From Micractinium sp. NFX-FRZ (lineage: Eukaryota; Chlorophyta; Trebouxiophyceae; Chlorellales; Chlorellaceae), in contig JAPTJF010000156.1 in assembly GCA_029339195.1 (NCBI GenBank), forward strand, positions 62,001 through 126,000: 64,000 nt of DNA, written 5' to 3'. Position 1 is the first letter of the stretch. Every line of letters begins with the position of its first letter. A program made the translations under genes and the position numbers. The notes below the pieces were generated by a model. The model was not told the DNA's origin and ran no database searches. It saw only the letters and a list, made by a program, of their open reading frames with translations. Below, piece by piece: positions 13,001-23,247 of this stretch.

Positions 13001-13773
13001 CCGGTCTCGTGAGACACCCACCCTGTCTGCACACACAAGTGTCGGGTGTGGGGGAGCACAGGGAGGGAGTTAGCAGAAGGCTCTTGTGGCGTGAGACACC
13101 CACCCCATCTGCTCAAAGTTTCGAGTGTGGGGTGGCAGTACAGAGAGATTCGAGGACATCACAGGTTGCTTGTAAACATGCGGGGACCCACATGGCTTTG
13201 CAGGCAGGCAGGCGCCAGGCACGCTGCCTCCTGCAACCGTGCTCTCAAAGCCACCCCTGCCCTCCTCGTGTCCCCAGGCTCACCCACACCGCTGCTCGCT
13301 CACTCGCTTGCCCGCCTGCCCCCCATCCCACTCAATCAGTCGTCCACCAATTCACCGACTGCCTGCTCCCAGCCCGCCCCACTGACCTGCAGGCTGTGGT
13401 AGAGCGTGCGGCCGCACAGCTGCCTCAGCTGCCGCTTCTCCTGCTCGCTCAGCAGCGCCTCAACCTTGGCATTCGCCGCCGCATCCTTGGACGGCCCCCG
13501 CGCATAAACCTCCATTGGCAGCCCTGGCGGCGCCTCGGGGCGCCGCCGCCAGCCGCCGCTGCTGCTGGCGGCGGAGCCGGCGCTGGCAGTAAACACGCGC
13601 TCCGCCTGGCCGCCGCCGGGCAGCGCGCTGCTTGGGATCGGGCCCCCGGACGGCCGTGGCGTCCTGAACAGCGCCAAGAGCAGGCCGATGACCAGCCCGA
13701 CTAGGATGCCAAAAACGAGGGTGCGGGCGCCAGGGCCGCGCTGCTCCTTGCGCCCGCCGCGCAGCGCAACCAT
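7017..13773 (-). CDS. GH125 exo-alpha-1,6-mannosidase-like type II membrane protein (Mug157-like)
   Basis: Sixteen exons, all phases closing, 592 residues: 13773-13387, 13026-12978, 12782-12649, 12323-12281, 11991-11917, 11703-11597, 11231-11132, 10843-10728, 10491-10431, 10104-9994, 9702-9603, 9057-8970, 8446-8312, 8081-7989, 7591-7529, 7133-7017. A basic N-terminus and one membrane segment (about 18-36, LVFGILVGLVIGLLLALF) predict a type II Golgi/ER protein. The body has glycoside hydrolase family 125 (DUF1237) landmarks: GDLPLMWIRDSAVQ near 146-159, GYSGYDQQVYQNTR, SPHTSHNMAWALGIY, and GLMHESVN followed by CTRKWFEWANAL. Characterised GH125 enzymes release alpha-1,6-mannose; yeast Mug157 belongs here. 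The substrate in this alga is unknown. Introns carry tandem repeats and exon-edge echoes. Confidence 0.88.
7861..7918. repeat. exon-edge echo of GH125 exon 14 (3' edge)
   Basis: Aligns without shift to 7981-8038, exactly 120 bp away, which contains the exon 14 donor junction and inner exon edge; a 17-base core (AGGTGGAAGGCCTGGGC) is identical. In translation it repeats AQAFHLG. It lies in the following intron. Confidence 0.75.
8690..8960. repeat. AAGCAGCCCAC-type minisatellite in GH125 intron
   Basis: Two clusters (about 8693-8760 and 8880-8960) of an 11-bp degenerate unit related to AAGCAGCCCACCCC, interrupted by CACTCCCCAG repeats. They lie in the intron between exons 12 and 13 of the GH125 gene. 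Confidence 0.75.
9491..9535. repeat. exon-edge echo of GH125 exon 11 (3' edge)
   Basis: Degenerate copy of 9604-9650, the donor-proximal part of exon 11, with shared GGGG-CCAGCAG-CGCT and TGT-CTGGT-CACC blocks. It lies in the following intron. Confidence 0.6.
11405..11462. repeat. CCGGCACGGT 10-bp tandem repeat
   Basis: About five consecutive 10-bp units of the CCGGCACGGT/C type, then shorter GGCAC units, in the intron between GH125 exons 6 and 7. Confidence 0.85.
13091..13135. repeat. exon-edge echo of GH125 exon 2 (5' edge)
   Basis: Begins with the same GTGAGACACCCACCC as 13009-13055 and continues as a degenerate match through the acceptor into intron sequence. An acceptor-like AG survives on the minus strand, so it could act as a decoy 3' splice site. 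Confidence 0.7.
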
Positions 13774-15061
13774 GGCGGCACGCGGAGGAAGGGCAGGTGG
13801 GGTGAGAAAGAGGGTGCTCTTGCCTTTGCGCTGGCTTGCAGCAGCACTGGACGCTGAGAGGTCGGACTAGCCCGGCTGCCTGCGTTGTTGATCGCAACCG
13901 GTCGGTCGACGGAGCTGCCGCTGCTGCAGCCGACGTGCCGCCGGCGGCTGGGTGCAAGCACGCGCCGTCCGCTACCGCGCAGGCTCGCGGTGGTTTATGC
14001 ACAGTTGCGCGCTCAGAAGCGATACCGCTCGTTCCCGAGGGCCTGCGCTCGGATACAAGGGAGAGCTGAGCCCGAAGCGGCACGCAGCGATGTTGGTTCT
14101 CCCAGTAGTTTGGACAGCCCAGACCAGCTCTGGGCAGTAGGAGCGCAGCCCATGCACCGCCGCACTGCGTGGGAACGAAAGTGCCCTGTCACAGGCGGCG
14201 GTGCCTACCTGGCGCCGCATTGAACCTGCGCTAATGATTGTTGCTGCCCCGCCATTCTGGGCACACACCTCACACAGCACCATGCCTGATTGCCCCAGTG
14301 ACCACGCCTGCCTTAACCCGCCACCCACCCAGCGCCCCTGCTGTTGTACCCACCATTACTGCGGTGCCCCTGCTGCCGGTCACCCGCCCCCGCCACTCTT
14401 TGGCCGCCACCGCGGCCACCTCAGCCCTTCTCATGCCACGCCTCTGGCCCCAAAATATTTCCCTGAACACCCCTAGCCCCGATTCCCCAGTTTCTCACGC
14501 TGATTCGTTTGATTGACCGATTGATTGATTGAGCGCCCTGCGCACACAGCCTCCGCCTTTCCTCAACCCCTGTAACTTGATCCGCAGCTAATGATTGTTG
14601 CTGCTGCGCTGAGGAAGGCATAATACCTGTTGAAAAATTCACAACTGCCGTGATCTCCATTTGACACCCACGGTTCCTCCAACCTCCTCACAAATTCAGC
14701 AGCCCACGGTGCCATCAACACTTACTGCCAGAGTGCCGCCGCTGCCACCCAGCTCCTTCACCACCCTCTCAAGCCCTGCTGCAAATTGTGTTCATTGATC
14801 CACTACTCGTGTGTTGCAACGCGCTCAAAGGTGCAACGCGCTCAAAGGTGCAGCAAAGGCGCAAGACAGTCGCGCCCTGCTGCGTGCTGCGCGCCACCCC
14901 TCAGCGGGGATGGATGAACTGTTTCGCCTGTGCGCCATCGCCTCTGCACTTGCATCAACTGTGCGCTTTGTCTTTCTAAATCAGGTTCCTCCCCGAAAGG
15001 CGAGTGCACCGAGAACCTCCCTCTGATAGCCCTGCTTGCGCAGTAGCCGAGCCAGCCAGCC
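13774..15061. promoter_or_regulatory. divergent intergenic region GH125 / PsbP-like gene
   Basis: About 1.3 kb between two outward-facing genes, presumably holding both promoters. No convincing gene is visible. There is a perfect 17-bp tandem pair at 14816-14849 (unit GCAACGCGCTCAAAGGT) and a repeated CTAATGATTGTTGCTGC at about 14231 and 14588. Either could be a regulatory element, but this is only inferred from repetition. Confidence 0.5.
14816..14849. repeat. 17-bp perfect tandem duplication upstream of PsbP-like gene
   Basis: Two exact head-to-tail copies of GCAACGCGCTCAAAGGT about 215 bp upstream of the PsbP-like start codon. Confidence 0.9.
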
Positions 15062-18000
15062 ATGGCGTCCCTCGCCTCCGCACAACTGAGCAGCAGCCGC
15101 TGCTGCGCCGCGTTCCGGGCAGTGGCAGGCACCCGCCGCGGCGGGCGGGCAGCGGCGGTGGTGGTGCGTGCCGAGGCGCAGCAGGGAATGGACCGGCGGC
15201 AGGCCATGGTGGGCTTGGCGGCGGCGCTCATGGCAGCCAATGTGTCGCCCGCGTTGGCAGGAGGTGAGCGGACGTGGGCACACAGCTGGGCATTGCGAGC
15301 TGCTAGCGGCACCGCTCTGCTGCTGATCAACACTGAACAGCCACCTCCCCTTTGACATTTGTGTTCTGGTTCATCATGGGGAGAGAGAGAGAAATCGCCT
15401 CCCGCAAGGTGAAAACCGTTCATAACCTGGCCGCTCACCCTACTCAATCATGAGGCTTGCTGTTTTGAGTGGCGCACTGCCTTGTTGTGCAGAGGGGAAA
15501 CCCTCGCAGCCTGGGCCCCCACCCCACCCCAACCCGACCAGCTACTATCTGAGGCACATACCAGATCAACCACTTGGCACATTGAGTCTTTATGTGTGCA
15601 TAGGTGGAGCTACGGGTCCTTCCCGACCACCAGCTACGATGCCGGCACACCAGCCCGTGTTACACCAGCAGTGCTGTGCCACACGTTCCGTTGTGTGCAG
15701 ATGTGGAGATTTTCTACGGCCTGGCCACCCCTCCCACCAGCTACGGCGGCTACGGCGGCGTCTCTGCCAACCGCAAGGACGACGGTGAGTGGCGCTGTTC
15801 TGTCTAGTTTGTTCTAAATCAACAACAAACAAACCGGTTTGGGTGTTGAATCGGCGGGCTCGGCAGCGTCTCAACCAGTTGTGTTGGACGGCGATGGGTG
15901 ATGCTGTTGTTTTCTCTTCTGCTTTCTTTCTGCTCTGCTTCTGCTCCTGTGTACGAGTCAGCGAGCTACAACGGCATCCGTCTAGAACAGCAGTGCCACT
16001 GCATGGCTACGCCCAATCAATCCACTGCCGCTTGCTGTTTTTAAGTTGAATCGCCTGGGCGCATGGCCCTGGGGTGCGTTGTGAGACAGCGCTCCCCTGC
16101 CTGCCTGCAACCAAGTATGTCTGTGTGACCACACGGAAGGCGCGTTGCTGATGACTCATGGCAAGAGATGGCCCCCCTCCCCTGTCCGCCTGCCTGCCTG
16201 CAGCCAAGTACGTGTTTGAGCACCCGGCGGGCTGGAAGAGCGAGACGATCAACAAGCGGGACAAGGGGACCCAGGGGGTGGACTGCCGGGTGGGTGCTGG
16301 GTTGGGTGCAGGGAGGGATGGGTGTCAGGGGGGCGGACTGGCTGGGCTGTTTCTTATGCTATGCAACGAGTGGGCCGCCGCCTGGTACACGGGTGTGCAT
16401 GTGGGGGGGGGGATGGCTGCGGCCCCCATGCCACGACCTCCCGACGGCTTGGTAGAACTAGGAGGCCTGTGTCCCTCATCTCCACCCCCGTCCCCACTTC
16501 GGCAACCTAATGAACAAAGTGCAGCAGGCGTGTGCGGTTGCGCTCTGTCGTGTGATGCATGTGCGTGCTGTGTGCTGCATTCCACCCCTCACTGCCTGCA
16601 GGTCTACAACCCCAAGAACAAGCTGCAGCAGGTGTTTGTGATCACGCTGGGGCGGGCGGGCGAGGACAACCGCTCCTTCCGCCTCACAAACATCGACTCA
16701 ACGCTGGCCGGCTTTGCCGGCGCAGACTACGACATGCAGGTGGGTGGGGTGTTCAGCTGGTTTGATAGACCCATAAACCCTTGAATCCTGTTCATATGAT
16801 ACTAAGACATGCAGGTGGGGTGCTGGCCGGCACGTGCTGCTGTTTTGTGTTGTCCATACGGCCCGCTGTTTGTGTTGTGCTGTTGTGTGGTACGGCATGC
16901 AGGGCGGTGCTATCGCAAGTGCTGCTGCTATTGCTCTGTTCAGACAGCTCCTTCCTGTGTTGTCCTACGTGGCAGGGCAGGCCAGTGCAAACGCGTCATG
17001 CGAATTTGCTTTGTTTGGTCACCTGACAAGGGCACCTTTGCCCCCCTCTGCAGGACGCAATCGTTGACTCGATCCTGCGCACGGAGGAGACGCGTGAGGT
17101 GGACGGGCAGCTGTACTACGGTGAGGCTCAGCCAGCCAGCCATGCTGTGCTGTGCTGTGCTGTGCATCTGCTGCCGGCTGCTGAGCTAGCTCAGGTGCCA
17201 GCTGGGCTGGCCGGCGTATGGTGGGTGGACGGGCAGTGTACCTGAATGCGTGATTCAGCAGCTGTTCCTGGTACCGAGCTGGGATGAGTTGGCGGCTGCA
17301 CCTGGTCACAGCTGAGCTGCGCTGTTACCAGCCACCCACCTTGCCAGCAGCTGCACTGGCGGTGAGGTGTCGCTGTGCTGGCATCAGCTCATCCGAGGGA
17401 GGTGAAGGGCTGAGCTGAGCTTGCTGGTCAACGCACACTGGCCTGGGGTGGGCTGACCTGCGGGGGGCTAGAGCGGAGAGCAGCGGAACGCAGGGCCCGA
17501 TTCAGGCGGGGCTTACCCCTGTGCAGCTTGCACACGTCGAGTGTGCCTCCCCCAAACGACCACCCCCTCTCCTCCCCCAGCCTGCTCCCCTGTTCATTGC
17601 TACCTCCCATCTGTCCCGTCCCCCTCTGCAGACGTCGAGTTTGCCTCCCCCGATGTCCACTACCTCTCGTCCATCACCGTCAACTCGGGCAAGGTCTACG
17701 CCATGTTTGTCAAGTCGCCCGCCAAGGTAAGCAGACCAGGGCTTGGATTTGAATCAGATGGGTGCCAGGGGGACCAGGTGGCAAGGTGTACGCCGGGGGC
17801 CAGCCCGTCAAGGTGGTCACTGCAGAGCAGACCCTGCCAGGGGGGTGAGGGCGGAGGGCATGCGCCATCCTTTCGCGTTTGCTCTACACGTGATTGAAAC
17901 TGATTGAAATTTAACAGAGCCAGCCTGGCTGTGCTATGGTCCGCAGCTCTCCAGCCGTTTTATGAGGCCCATATGAAGCACCCACCCACCAACCCGCCCA

Positions 18001-18088
18001 CCCTACTTGCCCGCCCGCCCGCCTACAGATGTTCGAGGCAGACGAGGAGGCACTGCGTGCCATCCGCGCCACCTTCCGCACCGTTTAG
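15062..18088 (+). CDS. PsbP-domain (PPD) thylakoid lumen protein
   Basis: Seven exons, 243 residues: 15062-15263, 15701-15784, 16204-16289, 16602-16739, 17054-17120, 17632-17726, 18029-18088. The N-terminus is a bipartite import signal: a Ser/Ala/Arg-rich chloroplast transit region, then an RR pair (DRRQAM), a hydrophobic stretch and a lumenal cleavage site near SPALAG, so import by the Tat route is likely. The mature part matches PsbP-domain proteins: FYGLATPPTSYGGYGG, YVFEHPAGWKSE, KGTQGVDCRVYNPK, GADYDMQD, YYDVEFASP, YLSSITVNSGKVYAMFVKSP. These proteins assist photosystem assembly or stability; which PPD subgroup this is cannot be decided by eye. It converges with the downstream kinase gene. 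Confidence 0.9.
16799..16822. repeat. exon-edge echo of PsbP-like exon 4 (3' edge)
   Basis: Resembles 16728-16755 (ACGACATGCAGGTGGG around the donor): it reads AAGACATGCAGGTGGGGTG. A weaker third copy (GGCATGCAGGGCGG) is at about 16896. Both lie in the following intron and keep a GT at the donor position. Confidence 0.6.
17533..17556. repeat. exon-edge echo of PsbP-like exon 6 (5' edge)
   Basis: ACGTCGAGTGTGCCTCCCCC repeats the first bases of exon 6 (17632 onward) with one mismatch in 20, about 100 bp upstream in the intron. The bases before it read AC instead of the acceptor AG, so this copy is not spliceable. Confidence 0.8.
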
Positions 18089-18732
18089 AGCACAGCACCA
18101 CGTGAGGCATGACGCCCAGCCTTGGCGGTGCTGAGGCGGCTGGCAGGCATGTGGGAGGCTTGCGCGGCGCTGCGCCCCGGGCGCCGCGCGGCGCAGAGCC
18201 CACCCGTGCGGCCCATCGGGCGTGACGTGGGGCGCCAAGTTTTGTAATGAGTATTTTTGGCAATGTGTTTTTCCCTCCTGTGTGTAACAATTATGCGCGG
18301 CGCTTGTTGAGGGTGGCCAGGCAAGCAGAGACCCCTGAGCGGAACACCAGAGCTGATCCAGATGACATGCAAGCCCTGGCGCACAGCCAGCGATGGAGCT
18401 GAGCCTGAGGAAGCCTGTTTGTGTATCTCGGCGTATAATTGCACAGTTACAGTCAGCAAGAGAGTGTCCAGAATCTTGAGGTTACACTCCACTACAACCG
18501 GATCCTCTTGCGTGGTAAGAATCAGGTGAACAGATCAAAGAGATAGATAAAGAGGCCAAAAATAGGCAGGAAGGAGGAATCAGGCGATGAGCAAACTGGG
18601 AGAGAAACAGGAAGCATTAGCAGCTTGAGCAAGCACGTATTCTGGTTCATACACAACACCTCATTTATAAAATTGGCAGGCCGCTGACCCACTGCGGCCC
18701 TGCGTCAGCTGTGCCCTTATAATGAGACAGCG
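18089..18732. other. convergent 3' region, PsbP-like gene / kinase gene
   Basis: About 640 bp between two convergent stop codons, probably both 3' UTRs. TGTAA motifs at 18243-18247 and 18283-18287 suit the plus-strand transcript. TTACA (TGTAA on minus) at 18444-18448 and 18482-18486 could serve the kinase transcript. No further gene seen. Confidence 0.55.
18243..18287 (+). terminator. TGTAA polyadenylation signals of PsbP-like gene
   Basis: Two TGTAA motifs (18243-18247 and 18283-18287), 155-200 bp after the stop. TGTAA is the usual green-algal nuclear poly(A) signal. Confidence 0.6.
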
Positions 18733-21700
18733 TCATCGGCTGAAGCTGGCCCGCATGGGGTGAGGGTCCTGGTCTTGAACGTCCATGTCCTCCAGGCGCT
18801 GGTGCTGGTGCGTGCGCCGCTGGAACAGCTTGCGCAGCGCCGTCTTCATGGTCTGTGGGACCAGGCACCGGGCGGGGGGCAAGGATGGGTAAGCGGGTGT
18901 CAGCATGTGGTAACAAAGCAATTGACGGGAGAGAAGCCCGTGTCAGTCGTTGCACAGGACCACATGCACAGGGGGCGGTGCACGTCTGTTTGGGTCTGAC
19001 TCTACCAGGCCTGCAGTGGTGCCTGTGTAAAACTGACTCTACCAGGCCGGGGGTGCGTCAGGCCAAACTGGCCTTTCACCCCACCGCCCTGCCACGCCCA
19101 GCACTCACCCCACTGAAGCTGCCGCCACGCTTGCGGTCGGCGGGGGTCATGGCTTGCCCCGCTTGCTCCCGGGGCTCGCCAGCTTGGACATCAGCGCCGT
19201 GATCGACCAGCCGCCAGCGCTCTCCTGCTCCCGCTCCCGCACCCGCGCCTCCCTGTGCTTCACCAAACAGCGCCGGCCCGTGACCAGCCTGGCGTCAGGG
19301 ACAGAACAGAGGGCACCCGGTGGTGTGGGTGCCCCAGGGCTGGCGCACGCAATAACAGGCTGCCAGGCAGGATGGTGTGGGATTCTTCGGGCACATTTGG
19401 GGCAGGGGCAAGGCATGTGCACGCAAAGCAGGCTGCCTGGGCACTAATGGCCCACCCATGCTCGGCCCCTGGCCGAGACTGCCTCCTTTCCCAGCCCTAC
19501 GCAACCTGCACACCCTCACTGCCCGACCTGCTGGGGCGTAGGTACCCCCTGAACCCACTCGCAATGCCCGCCCACCCAAGCCCCAGCTAACCTTGGCCTC
19601 GCTGGGCGCCACAGCTGGCGCCGGCGCCTTGGGGTTGATGGAGCCGTTGGCTGCTGGGCTGAAGAAGTCGAAGCTGATCTTGCGGGGGACGGTGGGGGCA
19701 GCAGGGCCCGCCCTGCTCGGGTGCAGCGGCGATGCAAAGGGGTCGTGGCGCGAGGTGTACCCAGACTGCGCCAGGATGGTGGGGCTGTGCTGCGCGGTGG
19801 TGGCGGCGGCGTTGCGGCTGACAGTGACGGGGATGTGTGAGCCGCCAGGGGTGCGGGGCGAGCGCATCTCATCTGCCGCTGGCGCGCGGGCACCTGTCAG
19901 GGCATCGCGATATGTGAGGTCGCTCCGCGAGGTGGAAGGAGGGGAGCCTGCAGGAGGCGAGCTGCCTTGCAGGGCGGTGGGCTGCACAGCATGCTGCATG
20001 CCATTGCTGCCGCTGTCTGCTGCTGCTGCCTGAACTGGTCCTGCGCCAGCCTGTGCGCCCCAAACGCTCGCCTCAACCGCTGCTGGTGCCGGCGGTTCAA
20101 CAACAGGTGCCGGCGGCGCAACAACACCATGTGCTGCACAGGGTGCGTGCAGGTGGACAGATTCTTCGGCAGGGCATGCAGGGCAGGCGAGGGCTGGCGC
20201 TTGCCAACCGACATGGCTGGGCTTGTCTGCACATCAACCTCCCTACACCCATGCTTTCAACTGCTCAGCACAGTCACCACCCACCTGCTCCGGGGCTGTA
20301 GGCGTGCAGAGCGATGACGTTGGGCAGCGCCGCAGGCTTGGGCGGTGCGCAGTACATGGTGATGTAGGGGTGCTGCAGCAGCTGCGCGCACGAGGGGCGC
20401 TCGTTGACGCCGTAGGTGAGCATGGCCTTGATGAAGGACTGGCACTGGGGCGTGAGGAAGGACGGCAGCGGCTGCAGGTTGTTGGCGGTGATGTTGTCCT
20501 TGATGTCCTTCTTCTCCTTGCCCTCAAATGGCAGGCGGCCTGGGGCAGGAGGCCAAGGGGAAGAGGCAGAGTTTGTGACCCGGGGAGGAGGGCATATGCA
20601 CTGAGGACTGAGGATATTAGCAGGCACTCCCACGCCAAGACGTGCGCACCGCTGGCATGGCACATGCAGCCCCGCCACACCTATCTGTCCTTGCCAACTC
20701 CTCCCCTTTCCCTGCCTGGCAATCCCCCCCACCCGCCATCACACCCACTCACCCGTGACCAGTTCGTAGATGGTGACCCCCAGCGCCCAGATGTCCACCT
20801 TCTCGTTGGTGGGTGGGATGTCGGTGGCCTTGATCTGCCCATTGATCACCAGGTCCACCGGCGGCAGCGCCACAACCTGCGGGGGCCAGGGGGTGGGAAA
20901 AACGGGGTGCAGGAAGGCCGGGGTGGGAGTCAGCCTCGTGCTGTGTAGGAAGCAGATGTCCTGAAATCCAACAGTGCGTGGCGTGCATTAATGAACACGC
21001 ACGAAGTTGTGAGAGATGCCACCAACAGCGGTGCCAGCTGTTTGCCCCTGCTCAGTGCTGCAGCCAAGCGCACCTCTGGCGCCATGTACTCCACGGTGCC
21101 CACCGGCGAGATGGCCGACTCCTGGCGCATGCTCATGGTCAGCCCAAAGTCTCCCTGCAGGGGAGGTACGTGGAGGGGGGGCGCTGAGCCAAGAATACGT
21201 GGCACAGGCAGGTCACACATGGGATACCCCGCTCGCTGCCAGCCCGTCCTCTCTTGTCTCGAACTCCCTGCCCCCATGCTGCGACCCATCAGAAGCCTCA
21301 CCAGCTTGACCCGGCCGGCGTCATCGATGAAGATGTTCTCAAGCTTGATGTCTCTGCGGGAGGGAAGCACACGGGCGCATTCGTTGGGTGTGCGGCGCAT
21401 GGATGCTGCGGGGTGGGCAGGGGCAACTGCCAGCAGTGCTGGTGGGCACAACACCCCCTGCTGGCAGCCATGTGGTGGGCAGCAGCTGGCAAGACTGGCC
21501 TACCCCGCCAAGCGCAGCTGTGGCCCCCTTTCTGAGACATGCAGGTGCCGCCTCTGGCGTGGCAGCACCCAACACCCGGCCCTGCTGCCGATCCAGCCCC
21601 TTGCCACCCACCTGTGGATGATGCGCATCTCGTGCAGCGTGCGCAGGATGGAGAGGCAGGGCAGCGCCACCTCCAGCACCACTCGCTTCTCGTGCATCGC

Positions 21701-22537
21701 CTTCTTGTCGCGCAGCAGCTTCTCCAGCAGGTCACCGCCACCGCAGTACTCCATAACGATGTAGAGGTGCGCGTCATCGTGGAAGGCTCCATAGTACTCG
21801 ACCACAGAGGGCAGGCTGCAGAGGGAGGGGACAGGGGAGAATGGGAGGGAAGGGCAGGCATGGTGTGGGCTGCAGAGCAGACGCGTTGCGCGGCGCGCTG
21901 CCACGCGCAGGAACTGGCGCGGCAGGACAACAGCTGAAGCCGCGGGCCCGCTGAGAGATGGGTGCTGGTTGCAGCATCACACGAAAGGCTGCCAAGCTGC
22001 TGCCCTTCCTGGCCTGGCCTGGCCTGGCCTGGCCGCCTAGTGCAGCACCCACCACACCCCGCACCAACCGCCAGCGCTGCCGCCGCACCGCTTGCGCATG
22101 AAGTACATCATCATCGCGATCTCGCGCTTGATGGCACGGTACTTGGTGGCCTGCACCTTGGTCTTGTCGTACATCTTGACCGCCACGCGCCGCCCGCCCA
22201 GCTTGGCGCAGAGTGCGCTGTAAATAAGTGTGTCCTGCAGGCGGGGCGGTTGGGCAAGCAGCGGGGCGGTATTGAGGGCTCGGGCGGCGCCAGAGCTTGC
22301 ACTTGAACACTCTGAGGCATGCGTGTACGAGCCTAGGGTCTATGCTGATAAGTATACTAGCAGGCGTGCTGCTGCGCGCCTGACGCCCCCCCCCAATCGC
22401 CGCCCGCCCGCCCGTCGCACCTTGCCCTTGCCAATCTCTCGCACATCCGTGAAGTCGTGCGCCCAGCTCCAGTGCGCGCAATCCTCATTGTTGAAGAAGT
22501 TGCTGGGCAGCACCGGCAGGTCCTCTGCACCCGCCAT
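18733..22537 (-). CDS. Ser/Thr protein kinase with long low-complexity C-terminus
   Basis: Ten exons, 606 residues: 22537-22421, 22234-22089, 21815-21612, 21353-21302, 21154-21074, 20876-20753, 20539-20285, 20133-19592, 19288-19109, 18852-18733. The kinase domain spans about 29-318. The glycine loop is I-G-K-G-K-D-T (G36, G38, T41 in place of the third Gly). Catalytic Lys is in VAVK (59), HRD at 155-157 within IIHRDIKLEN, DFG at 175-177, APE at 198-200 in GTVEYMAPE. All catalytic residues are present, so it should be active. Residues about 327-606 are Ala/Pro/Ser-rich with SP/TP sites and a basic tail; no second domain recognised. The subfamily is not clear, though the activation loop and lobe layout recall aurora/NEK-like kinases. 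Confidence 0.88.
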
Positions 22538-23247
22538 TGTGCCGGCTTTTCAACAGCAACTGCGCCGCCGCAGGCGGGTGGGAGACGGCAAGGCGCAGCG
22601 CCACTGCCTCTGGGGCGCGGGCCGCAGATGGGGCGCGCCGCCTGTCACCTGCGGAGGGGGATAGAAGTGGGGCCAGTTGGCGGCTCCCGTTTCCCAGTTG
22701 GCGGCCGCCCACCCGCCATCGGTGAAAGGGCGGCCCGCCGGGCGGGCCAGCCTTGGGGCGCACGTCTCGATGCATTATCGCACCTTTTCGAATGTGGGTG
22801 TCCCAAAGGACAATACCGGCGGGAGCAGCGGCGCGGGTTGGTTGCCTCGAGGGGCTGTCGGTGTGCTGGGGCGCCTGCGGGATAGACACGTGCTGGACAA
22901 CCAGACGACAGACCAAGAGGCCGACACGAACAGGACAGAAACGGGCGGCAGCAGGGGGTGGGGTGGGGCCAGCAGGCAGCGCGTCGCTGGCGACATGTGA
23001 CGTGGCACCGGCGCTTCAGCCGCTGTTCATTTGGGCCATCGAGGACACGATGCGGTGCACCATTTGCTGCAAAAAATGCATCCTCTTATTCACTCTGTTG
23101 GAGCGACATATATAGGACATTACAGAGGAACTGGGTGGTGCAGAAAAAAGCGGCTGCCCAGGGCCGTGCGGAGCGTGCACGCCAGCACACCGCTGGCTGC
23201 ACATCCATGCGCGTGCCTGCTGCCCGCCGGCTGCACAACTAACCCTC
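22538..23247. other. spacer: kinase promoter and ARGLU1-like 3' region
   Basis: About 710 bp containing the 5' flank of the kinase gene and the 3' UTR of the ARGLU1-like gene, both minus strand. A TTACA (TGTAA on minus) at 23120-23124 is a candidate poly(A) signal about 125 bp past the ARGLU1-like stop. No other gene seen. Confidence 0.5.
23120..23124 (-). terminator. TGTAA polyadenylation signal of ARGLU1-like gene
   Basis: TGTAA on the minus strand about 125 bp downstream of the stop codon, in an AT-richer patch (ATATATAGGACATTACA). Confidence 0.5.
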
